From: Prauserella muralis
GTDB lineage: Bacteria > Actinomycetota > Actinomycetes > Mycobacteriales > Pseudonocardiaceae
Length of the DNA stretch: 48,151 nucleotides
Reading direction: 5' to 3'
NCBI RefSeq assembly: GCF_003202285.1
Contig: NZ_MASW01000016.1
Location: 1 to 48,151 of the forward strand
Part shown: positions 1-7,292 of the stretch, piece by piece
Numbering within the stretch: the stretch's first letter is position 1
How the letters are laid out: each line of letters starts with the position of its first letter
Translations under genes and position numbers: made by a program
The notes under the pieces: model-generated
Told to the model about the DNA's origin: nothing
The model's input: only the letters and a program-made list of their open reading frames with translations
Database searches by the model: none

Positions 1-11
1 TTTTGGGACGG

Positions 12-39
12 GCACATGTTCGTTCGAGCGGAAATGTGC
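12..39. repeat. Left end site of element 1 (imperfect inverted repeat)
   Basis: GCACATGTTCG at 12-22 faces CGGAAATGTGC at 29-39, matching 9 of 11 positions with 6 bases between the arms. It contains the shared ACATGT at 14-19. The arrangement resembles a tyrosine-recombinase core site with two recombinase-binding arms. Confidence 0.5.
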
Positions 40-74
40 TGCTGCCTGAGGTTTTCCCGTCTGGGTGATCTTCC

Positions 75-104
75 TTGACTCTCGCGCCGCAGGGCTGATT
101 TGTT
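75..104 (+). promoter_or_regulatory. Possible promoter for the element 1 operon
   Basis: TTGACT (75-80) and TTTGTT (99-104) are separated by 18 bp, about 35 bp upstream of the GTG at 140. The match to a sigma-70-type promoter is modest, with a good -35 and a weak -10. No other promoter-like pair stands out before the first gene. Confidence 0.3.
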
Positions 105-139
105 AGGCCCCACCTTGATCATTCAGGCGTGAGGAAGGT

Positions 140-1198
140 GTGCGGGTGAGCGCTGGTCGGTTGCAGGTCATCCAGGGTCAGGCCGCGCCGACGGTGCGAA
201 CGCTCGATCCGGCCCGGTTCCAGGCCGAGTGCGTGGAGGAGTTCGTCGCGTCGTGGATGGCTCGCGGTTTCTCGGATGTGACCATCACCAAGGACGTCGG
301 CGTGCTGGAGCGGATGCTCGCGGCGCTGGGCCGCCCGGCCTGGGAGGTCACCGCCGAGGACGTTGATCGGGTGGTCGGGTCGCTGGCCTCGCAGGGGCGG
401 GCGTGCTCGACCCGGCGGCACTATGTGCAGGCGTTCAAGGGGTTCCATCGGTTCCTCGAGGTCCGCAAGGCCACCGAGATCGAGGCCGCCTTCGGGATCC
501 GGTTGCGGTGCCCGGTCGATGAGTTCAACGCCGCCCGACATGTCGGCGAGGACAGCACCGCCGAGCTCGCGCCACCGACCCCGGAGCGGGTGACCGGCTT
601 CTTCGACTTCCTCAAGCAGCGCATCGCCACCGCCCGCAAGTACGGCCCGGCCGCGCGGGACTACGCGCTGTTCCGCACCCTGTATCACGCCGGGGTGCGG
701 TCGGAGGAGACGGTGATGCTGGACCGGCCGGACACCCACTTCCACCGCGGACCGTTCGGCAAGCTGCACATCCGTTTCGGCAAGGGCGCCCGGACCTCCG
801 GGCCGCGGCCGAGGTGGGTGCCGATGCTGGACGGGCTGGACCTAGTGCTGCGCTGGTTCCTGACCGACGTGCGCGGCCGGTTCCCCGACTCACCGGTGCT
901 GTTCTGCGACGAGTCCGGCGGCCGGATGGCCGCCGGCACGATCCGCAACCGGCTGCGCCACCTCATGCAGCTGGAAGGACGCCCGGAGGCGGAGTGGTTC
1001 AGCCCGCACGGACTACGGCGGGCGTGCGCGACCCACTTGTATGAGCGCGGCGTGGACCTGGTGGCCATCCAGCAGCTACTTGGGCACTGGACGGTGAGTT
1101 CAACTCTCCGGTACGTCCGTCCCTCCGAAACGTTCATCGAGGACGCCTACCAGCGCGCGATCTCGGCGACGCTGACCGAGCTGACCGAAGGGGACTGA
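140..1198 (+). CDS. Tyrosine-type site-specific recombinase (TnpA-like)
   Basis: This 352-residue protein has an N-terminal SAM-like core-binding domain (about 25-115) and a C-terminal catalytic domain. The whole catalytic set is visible: Arg187 in AGVRSEE, Lys215 in FGKGAR, His290 and Arg293 in SPHGLRR, His316 in LLGHW and the nucleophile Tyr325 in TLRYV. It should therefore be able to cut and rejoin DNA through a 3'-phosphotyrosine intermediate. The GTG start at 140 is the first usable start; there is no strong ribosome site, and GTG at 146 is an alternative. Its stop overlaps the next gene's ATG (TGATG), so the XRE protein is translationally coupled to it. It probably acts on the ACATGT-containing end sites of the element. 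Confidence 0.85.
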   Translation: MRVSAGRLQVIQGQAAPTVRTLDPARFQAECVEEFVASWMARGFSDVTITKDVGVLERMLAALGRPAWEVTAEDVDRVVGSLASQGRACSTRRHYVQAFKGFHRFLEVRKATEIEAAFGIRLRCPVDEFNAARHVGEDSTAELAPPTPERVTGFFDFLKQRIATARKYGPAARDYALFRTLYHAGVRSEETVMLDRPDTHFHRGPFGKLHIRFGKGARTSGPRPRWVPMLDGLDLVLRWFLTDVRGRFPDSPVLFCDESGGRMAAGTIRNRLRHLMQLEGRPEAEWFSPHGLRRACATHLYERGVDLVAIQQLLGHWTVSSTLRYVRPSETFIEDAYQRAISATLTELTEGD

Positions 1199-1521
1199 TG
1201 CGCATGCGGATCCGATGGAAGCTGCGGATGGCGGCCGCGCAGCGGGAGGTCTGGACCGGAGCCCAGCTCAAACGGCTGCTGGCCGAGAAGGCCGGGCTGG
1301 AGATGTCCTCGGCGTCGGTGTCGGCGCTGTTCACCAAGCAGCCGTCGCAGATCAAACTCTCCACGTTGATCGCGTTGTGCACCGCACTGGACTGCACCCC
1401 GAACGACCTGTTCGAGGTCGACACCACCCCGATCGAACAACCCACCACCACCGCACCCGAGGCCAAGGCCGTCGGCGACAACCCGAACGCGGGACGCGGC
1501 CGGTCGATGCCACCGCTGTGA
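1198..1521 (+). CDS. Small XRE/Cro-type HTH DNA-binding protein of element 1
   Basis: This 107-residue protein has a compact helical N-terminal region of about 75 residues with the pattern QLKRLLAEKAG...SVSALFT...LIALCTALDCTPNDLF, typical of Cro/CI-family helix-turn-helix domains. The tail is polar and Pro/Thr/Ala-rich. The ATG at 1198 overlaps the recombinase stop. It may repress the operon or act as an accessory or directionality factor for the recombinase; its place inside the operon favours a recombination accessory role, but this is inference. A clear paralogue lies at 46594-46875 on the opposite strand, where no recombinase precedes it. Confidence 0.75.
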   Translation: MRMRIRWKLRMAAAQREVWTGAQLKRLLAEKAGLEMSSASVSALFTKQPSQIKLSTLIALCTALDCTPNDLFEVDTTPIEQPTTTAPEAKAVGDNPNAGRGRSMPPL

Positions 1522-1534
1522 CAGCGGCACAGCC

Positions 1535-3148
1535 GTGACGGTGCGGGTCAGCGACTGTGTCAAGTGCGGGCGCGGTGTCGCCCGCGCTGATCGAGACCTG
1601 TGCGCGCGGTGTCACTGGGCCGCCCGCAATGCGCCGGCGAAACACCCCTGTGGCCGCTGCGGCCGGCAGCGGGTCCTCCGGCCGGAGACCGGCCGCTGTG
1701 TGCGGTGCTCGCGCAGCTGCCGCCGCTGCGACGCCCCGGTGCTGTTCAAGGGCCGTGACCTCTGCTCGCGATGTCGCCGCCGCGAGCTACGCGAGCAGGC
1801 CAAGTCCGACTGTCCGCGGTGCGGCAAACGCGGAGTTCTGCGGGATGCGACCGGCTGGTGCGGGCCCTGTTCGCGGCCCGGTCGTCCACCCAACCCGGAG
1901 GCGGCCTGCCACGACTGCGGCACGGTCACCCGGCTGACCGGCGCCGGTCGATGCCACCGCTGCTGGAGCCGCTCGCCGCACCGCGTGCAGGTGCGGGCGG
2001 CGAACCTGGCCGACACCCTCGACGACGCGCCACTCTGGCTGGACGGCTTCGCGAACTACCTCACGCCCCGCCTACACCCGCAGCGCGCCTGCGCCATGCT
2101 CACCCGGCTCGGCCGACAACTGACCGCCACGGGCGGGGTGCATCCGCAGGCGCTGCTGGACCGCGCAGCCGACACCGATGCGGCGCTGGCCGGCTGGCTG
2201 GAAGACTTCTTCACCCGCAACCGCCTGGCACTGCCGCTGGACTGGGAGGAACGCCGCGCCGCCGGACGGCGTCGCCGCCGCATCGCAGCGATCCCCGAAC
2301 CGGTGCGTCCGGCCGCCGAGGCCTTCGCCGAACACCTCCTCGCCAAGCGGGAACGAGCCCGCCGGGCCGCCACCCATCCACGCAAGCACGCCACCATCGA
2401 CGCCCGGCTCAACGCCGTCCGCGACTTCGCGATCTTCCTGCACACCGAGCGCGGCAAGACCGACTGGGCCACCGTCGACGTCACCGACATCGAGGCCTTC
2501 CTGCCCGACCGGCCCAGCCGACGCGCCTCGCACCTCGGCGGCCTGCGGCAGTTCTTCGGCTTCGCCGCCCGCACCCGACGGATCCTCGTCGACCCCACCC
2601 GTACCCTGACCGCGCCACAGCCCTGGGGATTCCGCGGCCCCACCCTCACCCGGGAACGCGAGCGCTCCCTGTTCCGCCGGTGGAGCACCGACCCAGCGGT
2701 GCATCCGCACGAGGCGCTCGTCGGGCTGCTCGCGCTGCTGCACGGCGCCACCACCAGCGAGATCTGCGACCTCACCGACGAAGCGATCGACCACCACGGC
2801 CGGACCGTGCGGATCGGCCGCCGCCCCCGGCCGACCCCGCTAGACCCGTGGACCTGGGCCGCGCTGCAGCGTTGCCTCGACCACCGCCAGGACCTGGGCA
2901 GCGGCAACCCCCACCTGCTGGTCACCACGCGGACCAAGGCCACCCGAGCGGCGCCATCGGACGGCTACGTCAAACACACCCTCGACCCGGTCGGGATCCA
3001 GCCCCGCATCCTGCGCTCCACCCGCCTGGCCGACCTGGTCACCACCGTCGACGCCAAACTCGTCGCCACCGCTTACGGCATGACCAGCGACGGCGTCATC
3101 GCCTACCTCGCCGACCACGTCGACACCGCCAGGCTCCCGAACCCATGA
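1535..3148 (+). CDS. Zinc-finger-array protein with a decayed tyrosine-integrase domain
   Basis: This 537-residue protein opens with about 145 residues holding some nine CxxC knuckles (for example CVKCG, CGRCG, CPRCG, CHDCG, CHRCW), which should bind several zinc ions and probably DNA. The rest looks like an integrase: a SAM-like core-binding region (about 260-350) and a C-terminal catalytic-like domain. The catalytic residues are largely gone. The usual G-L-R-x-S-E box reads HGATTSE, the LGH box reads AYGM, and only the Arg of LRSTRLADL and a Tyr in IAYLADH remain in plausible places. I infer a catalytically dead DNA-binding partner of the recombinase at 140-1198. The GTG at 1535 lies 13 bp after the XRE stop with no clear ribosome site; GTG at 1541 is possible. 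Confidence 0.7.
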   Translation: MTVRVSDCVKCGRGVARADRDLCARCHWAARNAPAKHPCGRCGRQRVLRPETGRCVRCSRSCRRCDAPVLFKGRDLCSRCRRRELREQAKSDCPRCGKRGVLRDATGWCGPCSRPGRPPNPEAACHDCGTVTRLTGAGRCHRCWSRSPHRVQVRAANLADTLDDAPLWLDGFANYLTPRLHPQRACAMLTRLGRQLTATGGVHPQALLDRAADTDAALAGWLEDFFTRNRLALPLDWEERRAAGRRRRRIAAIPEPVRPAAEAFAEHLLAKRERARRAATHPRKHATIDARLNAVRDFAIFLHTERGKTDWATVDVTDIEAFLPDRPSRRASHLGGLRQFFGFAARTRRILVDPTRTLTAPQPWGFRGPTLTRERERSLFRRWSTDPAVHPHEALVGLLALLHGATTSEICDLTDEAIDHHGRTVRIGRRPRPTPLDPWTWAALQRCLDHRQDLGSGNPHLLVTTRTKATRAAPSDGYVKHTLDPVGIQPRILRSTRLADLVTTVDAKLVATAYGMTSDGVIAYLADHVDTARLPNP

Positions 3149-3165
3149 CACTTCAGCCGCCACCT

Positions 3166-3191
3166 CGCACACGTTCGCGCGAACATGTGCG
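3166..3191. repeat. Right end site of element 1 (near-perfect palindrome)
   Basis: GCACACGTTCG (3167-3177) faces CGAACATGTGC (3180-3190), part of a 26-bp palindrome with a single mismatched pair. It holds the second ACATGT (3183-3188). It lies 18 bp after the zinc-finger gene and abuts the IS256 transposase remnant, so it doubles as the element end and could also fold as a hairpin in the transcript. Confidence 0.55.
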
Positions 3192-3792
3192 CTTCGGCGA
3201 AGTTCTGGATGTCGGTGCTCGCGGAGTTGCGTAACCGCGGGGTGCGGGACGTGTGCATCCTGTGCTGCGACGGGCTATCCGGGCTGCCGGAAGCGGCGAC
3301 CACCGTGTGGCCCCAGGTGACCGTGCAGTTGTGCGTGGTGCACCTGATCCGCGCCTCGCTGCGCTACGCGTCTCGCAAGTACTGGCCGGCGTTGGCCAAG
3401 GACCTCAAGGCGATCTACACCGCCAGCGACGAGGCCGCGGCCGCCGCCGCGCTGGAGGCCTTCGCCGAGCAGTGGGAGACCCGCTACCCGGCGATCGTGC
3501 GGCTCTGGCGAACCCACTGGCAGGAGTTCACGCCATTCCTGGCGTTCCCGCCCGAGGTCAGGCGGGCGATCTATACGACGAATCTGATCGAGTCGCTCAA
3601 TGCCCGACTGCGGAAGGTCACCCGCAACCGTGGCCAGTTCCCGTCCGAGCAGGCCGCGCTGAAGGTGCTCTACCTCGCCGTCCGCAACCTCGAGGACTAC
3701 CGCACGCCGAACATCGGCATCCGAACATCGGGCTGGAAACAAGTACTGCAAGCGTTCACCATCTATTCGAAGGGCGGATCCCCGCCCCATGA
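3183..3792 (+). pseudogene. IS256-family transposase, 3' part, split by element 1 and frameshifted
   Basis: The frame from 3185 encodes SAKFWMSVLAELRNRGV, then CDGLSGLPEA with the second catalytic Asp, and IYTTNLIESLNARLRK with the catalytic Glu, all hallmarks of the Mutator/IS256 DDE transposase. The N-terminal half with the first catalytic Asp is missing. Near the C-terminus TIY continues as SKGGS, whereas one extra T at about 3766 (TATTTCG) would give TIYFEGRIPAP and a stop at 3790-3792, the expected family ending; so one base has been lost. The missing 5' half probably lies left of the window, because the bases before element 1 join in frame to this remnant. It cannot make an active transposase as it stands. 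Confidence 0.8.
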
Positions 3793-3924
3793 CCGCCACG
3801 ATCACTTACACAGGCGGCCGGACGCTCCCGCCGCGCTGCCAACCGAAGCGGCGCAGCACATCATCGACGAGTACGTCTGTCTGGCTTATGTAGGGCCGAA
3901 CACTGTTCAGAGTAGGGTGGGTCG

Positions 3925-5445
3925 ATGCCGATCTTGGGCTGGAGAGTGCACTTCACGCGTCGGAACTTGCCCGTGCCGCAGGAGCCGCGGGAGGTGCTTC
4001 GGGGGTTGCCGCCGGTGGAGGTGCTGGACCGGTGGCTGGATGATGAGGACATTCCGGACCGGGTGCCGTGCCTGATCGCGCCGGACGGTCGCTACGACCT
4101 CGCGTTGAACCGGTACTTCCTGCAGGCGGATATGGTGGACGCCTCGGAGCACACCTTGGCGGCGATCGCCTACGACCTGGCGGATTTTCTGACTTTCCTG
4201 TGGTGCCACCGGAAACCTGTCGGCAGTCGGACGTGGACGGATGCCACGCCGGAGGATCGGGCGGCGTACAAGCGGTGGCGCCGGACCGATCCGAACGGGC
4301 CACGAGTGGCGGGGTCGACGTGGGGGCGGTGCGTGGCCACGGTGAACCAGTTCTACAAGTGGGCGGTGCGCCGGGGGCTGGTCGAGCAGAACCCCGTCGT
4401 GCAGCGTCCGGCGCGGTCGCGGCCGGGCCGAGCACGGTCTGGGCAGGAGACGCCAGCGGAGGCACCGCGCGATGGCCGCAAGGCGGAGGCGGGCTGGTTG
4501 CCGCCAGCGTCGTATCGACGCTGGCGGGATGTGGGGGTGCGCGGCTATCTGCCGACAGGAGTGCGGGACGGGTCGTTCAAGGGTCGGCTTGCCTCCCGTA
4601 ATGCGACGTTCTGCGACCTGATGGTGCGCACCGGGCTGCGGTTGTCGGAACAGTCGAGCCTGTCGCTGTTCGAGGTGCCGGAGGTGGATCTGGGGCGGGC
4701 GTACGTGCCGACCCGGTTGCCGGTGGCGATCGCCAAGGGCGGGTCGGGCCGCCGGATCTACATCGCGGCTTCGGTGCTGCGGGATGTGTGGGACTACATT
4801 CGGTTCGACCGGGCTGAGGTGGTGGAGCGGGCGCGGGAACGCGGGATCTACGACCGGGTGGCCGATCCGCTGGTCGTCGAGGACCCGCAGCGGGCGTCGC
4901 TGCCGCCGCGCCGGTCCGGTGGCCGCCGGGTCGCGGTGGAGTCGCTGGGACACCGCGAGCGGCGCCGGTTGTTCATCCGAGGTGAGGACGGGCTGCTGGA
5001 ACCGGCGGCGTTGTGGCTGACCGAGGACGGCCTGCCGGTCATGCCGGGCACGTGGAAGTCGATGTTCCAGGACGCCAACGACCGGTGCGTGCGGCACGGG
5101 GTGGCACTGCGGTGTCATCCGCACCTGCTGCGGCATTCGTTCGCGGTGGTCACGCTGGAGCAGTTGCAGCGAGAGCACATCCGTGAGTTGGCCAGGATGA
5201 GTCCCGCCCAGCGAACGTCCTACGAGCAGGTCTTCGGTGACCCGCAGGACTGGGTACGACGCCGGCTCGGGCACCGGTCGTTGGAGTCCACCTTCACCTA
5301 CCTGCACACGTTGCAGGAGTTGGAGATGGAGACACGGCTGGCGCTGGTGCCCGACGAGTGGGAGCCGGCCGGACTGGATTCCGGCGAACTGGAACGTGAG
5401 GCCGCTGACGAGGCATACGCCCAGGCCGGGCTGGTGGTCCGGTGA
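3925..5445 (+). CDS. Tyrosine recombinase, first of the trio (TnpA-like)
   Basis: This 506-residue protein has a core-binding domain (about 70-160) and a long catalytic domain. All active-site residues are recognisable: Arg239 in TGLRLSE, Lys271 in IAKGGSG, His400 and Arg403 in HPHLLRHSF, His450 in LGHRS and Tyr459 in TFTYLH. A charged insert at about 300-345 lengthens the catalytic domain relative to XerC/D. The ATG at 3925 follows AGGGTGGG, a reasonable ribosome site. It is the most canonical recombinase of the cassette and probably supplies the main strand-exchange activity. Its stop overlaps the next start. Confidence 0.85.
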   Translation: MPILGWRVHFTRRNLPVPQEPREVLRGLPPVEVLDRWLDDEDIPDRVPCLIAPDGRYDLALNRYFLQADMVDASEHTLAAIAYDLADFLTFLWCHRKPVGSRTWTDATPEDRAAYKRWRRTDPNGPRVAGSTWGRCVATVNQFYKWAVRRGLVEQNPVVQRPARSRPGRARSGQETPAEAPRDGRKAEAGWLPPASYRRWRDVGVRGYLPTGVRDGSFKGRLASRNATFCDLMVRTGLRLSEQSSLSLFEVPEVDLGRAYVPTRLPVAIAKGGSGRRIYIAASVLRDVWDYIRFDRAEVVERARERGIYDRVADPLVVEDPQRASLPPRRSGGRRVAVESLGHRERRRLFIRGEDGLLEPAALWLTEDGLPVMPGTWKSMFQDANDRCVRHGVALRCHPHLLRHSFAVVTLEQLQREHIRELARMSPAQRTSYEQVFGDPQDWVRRRLGHRSLESTFTYLHTLQELEMETRLALVPDEWEPAGLDSGELEREAADEAYAQAGLVVR

Positions 5446-7292
5446 GCACGAGCCGCCGGCGACCGACCACGGGCCGGAGCCGGTTTGCCGCGCGTCCGGA
5501 AGGCGCCTACGAGCCGGAGCCGTTGGTGCGCAGCGCACCCGGCTCGGGGCTGGAGGTGCTGTTCGAGGGCGAGGACGGCCGCAACGACGTGTTCCGGTTC
5601 GCCGACTGGCCAATGCCACACCTGCATCCGCCGCTGGCGGAGGCGTTCGCCGTGGTCTGTGGCCCGCAGGGAAGCTGTCGCACGCGGTCCACCGCGGAGG
5701 GAGCGTGGAGCGCGCTCAAGCAGTTTCTGCGGTCGCTGAAGCGCATGGCCCAGCCGCCCGCGGCCCTGGCCGAGCTGACCGCGCGGCACCTGGACCGCTA
5801 CCGGATGGACCGGCTCGGTTCGGTCAACGAGCGGACGCTGACCTTGGAGATCTGGCAGATCCGCAAGGTGCTGCGCGAGGTGCGCCCGCCAGAGCTGATC
5901 AGCGAGGAGGTCCACGCCTGGTTGAACCGGCGTCGGCCCTTGACGACCCCGAAACCGCCACCGCCCAGCGGGTATTCCGACCGCGAGTTCGACCTGATCA
6001 TGGCAACGGCCCGGTCGGACGTCGCGGCCATCCGCGAGCGCCTGGCCACCGGTCGGCGGCTGCTCACCGACTACGAGCACGATCCGGACTCGCTGGACGT
6101 CGAGCAACAGAAGCTGGCCGCCACCCTGGCGCAGATCAGGGTTACGGGCGAGGTGCCGATCATCCGGATGCCGCACCCGAATTCCGGGTTGCGGGACCGT
6201 GCGGCGATGCTGGAGCTGGCCGGGTACCTGTTCCTGCTCGACCGCGACATCCCGCCGTTGCTGACGCTGGCGGTCGGGTTGTCGGGTCGCAACGCCGAGA
6301 CCATCAAGGACCTGTCGGCCGACCACGAGGTCCTGGAGGGCAAGGCGGTGCGGGTCGGGCTGGTCAAGCGGCGCCGCGGGCCCAGCCGCATGTTCGACAC
6401 CGGGCACTGGGAGATCGGCAAGCCCAGCGCGCGGTTGCAGACCTCCGGCGGGCTCTATCTGTTGATCGAGGAGATGACCCGGCTGGGCCGGTCGTTTTCC
6501 GGCACCGACTCGTTGTGGTCGATCTGGGTGTGGCGCAACGGCCACATCGGCGCGTACGACCGGCGGCTGCACCGCGGCAACTCGTTCAAGAAATGGCAGG
6601 CCCGGCACCAGCACAACCTCATCGACGACAACGGCGACCGCTTGCGGATCAACCTGCCGCTGCTGAAGAAGACGGTGGACGTGCGCAACACCCGCGCCGC
6701 CGGCGGCCACCTGCCCTCCTCGACACGCAGCAACACCTTCCCGGTGCTGTTCTCCAACTACCTGCGGGGTGACGCCTCGGTGCGGGAGTGGGCCGGCGAG
6801 GTGGTCACCGCGGCGCTGGCCGACGCCGAGCGGGACGCCAGGGCCGCGCACGCCCGTGTGCTGGCCACCGCGCAGGGCCAGTTGCCCGAACCGGCCGAGG
6901 CCGCCCACCGATTGGGGGTCTCGCAGGAGACCGCCGAACACCTGCTGGCGGGGCGGCTGGACACCGTGGTCGCGGCCTGCGCGGACATCGAGCACGGCCC
7001 GTTCGACGGCGGCAAGCGGTGCTCGGTGTCGTTTCTGACCTGCCTGGCCTGTGAGAACGCGCTGGTCACTCACGCGCACATCCCCCGGCTGAAGGCACTG
7101 CTGGACTGGCTGCTGACGCGGCGCGAGGCGATGGAGTTGGCGACCTGGTGGCAGCGGCACGGCCTGACCTGGCTGGCCATCACCCAGCACATCCGCCCCA
7201 AGTTCAGCCCCGCCGAATGGGACCAGGCCCCACCCACCGTGGGCCTGGCCGCCCTGCTGGACGTCATCGACGGACCGAAGGAGAACACGTGA
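5442..7292 (+). CDS. Divergent integrase-like protein, second of the trio
   Basis: This 616-residue protein is recognised as integrase-like from its layout and context. There is an N-terminal core-binding-like region (about 70-160) and a catalytic-like region with an Arg box (VGLSGRNAETIKDL), then a VKRRRG stretch that could supply the Lys. The C-terminal boxes are unusual: the region VRNTRAAGGHLPSSTRSN with a later SNYLRG replaces the usual HxxR, LGH and Tyr boxes, and about 200 further residues follow. That extension includes an HTH-like LGVSQETAEHLLAG and a short Cys-containing stretch (FLTCLACENALV). It may be a structural or regulatory partner rather than an active enzyme. The start is a GTG overlapping the previous stop. 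Confidence 0.65.
   Translation: MSTSRRRPTTGRSRFAARPEGAYEPEPLVRSAPGSGLEVLFEGEDGRNDVFRFADWPMPHLHPPLAEAFAVVCGPQGSCRTRSTAEGAWSALKQFLRSLKRMAQPPAALAELTARHLDRYRMDRLGSVNERTLTLEIWQIRKVLREVRPPELISEEVHAWLNRRRPLTTPKPPPPSGYSDREFDLIMATARSDVAAIRERLATGRRLLTDYEHDPDSLDVEQQKLAATLAQIRVTGEVPIIRMPHPNSGLRDRAAMLELAGYLFLLDRDIPPLLTLAVGLSGRNAETIKDLSADHEVLEGKAVRVGLVKRRRGPSRMFDTGHWEIGKPSARLQTSGGLYLLIEEMTRLGRSFSGTDSLWSIWVWRNGHIGAYDRRLHRGNSFKKWQARHQHNLIDDNGDRLRINLPLLKKTVDVRNTRAAGGHLPSSTRSNTFPVLFSNYLRGDASVREWAGEVVTAALADAERDARAAHARVLATAQGQLPEPAEAAHRLGVSQETAEHLLAGRLDTVVAACADIEHGPFDGGKRCSVSFLTCLACENALVTHAHIPRLKALLDWLLTRREAMELATWWQRHGLTWLAITQHIRPKFSPAEWDQAPPTVGLAALLDVIDGPKENT

Larger units (their letters stand above)
12..3190 (+). 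mobile_element. Tyrosine-recombinase element 1 (recombinase + XRE + zinc-finger protein), inserted in an IS256-type transposase gene
   Basis: Three co-directional genes (140-1198, 1198-1521, 1535-3148) fill this segment. Both ends carry near-palindromic sites built on GCACATGTTCG and CGAACATGTGC, and the 6-mer ACATGT occurs at 14-19 and at 3183-3188. Recombining the flanks at ACATGT gives the reading frame FWDGHM-CASAKFWMSVL, which matches the W-x-G-x5-AKFW stretch of IS256-family transposases in frame and with the family spacing. That is strong internal evidence for the boundaries, although the left flank shows only about 13 bases. The layout resembles Tn554-type tyrosine-recombinase transposons, but with a different pair of accessory proteins. 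Boundaries are inferred. Confidence 0.6.
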
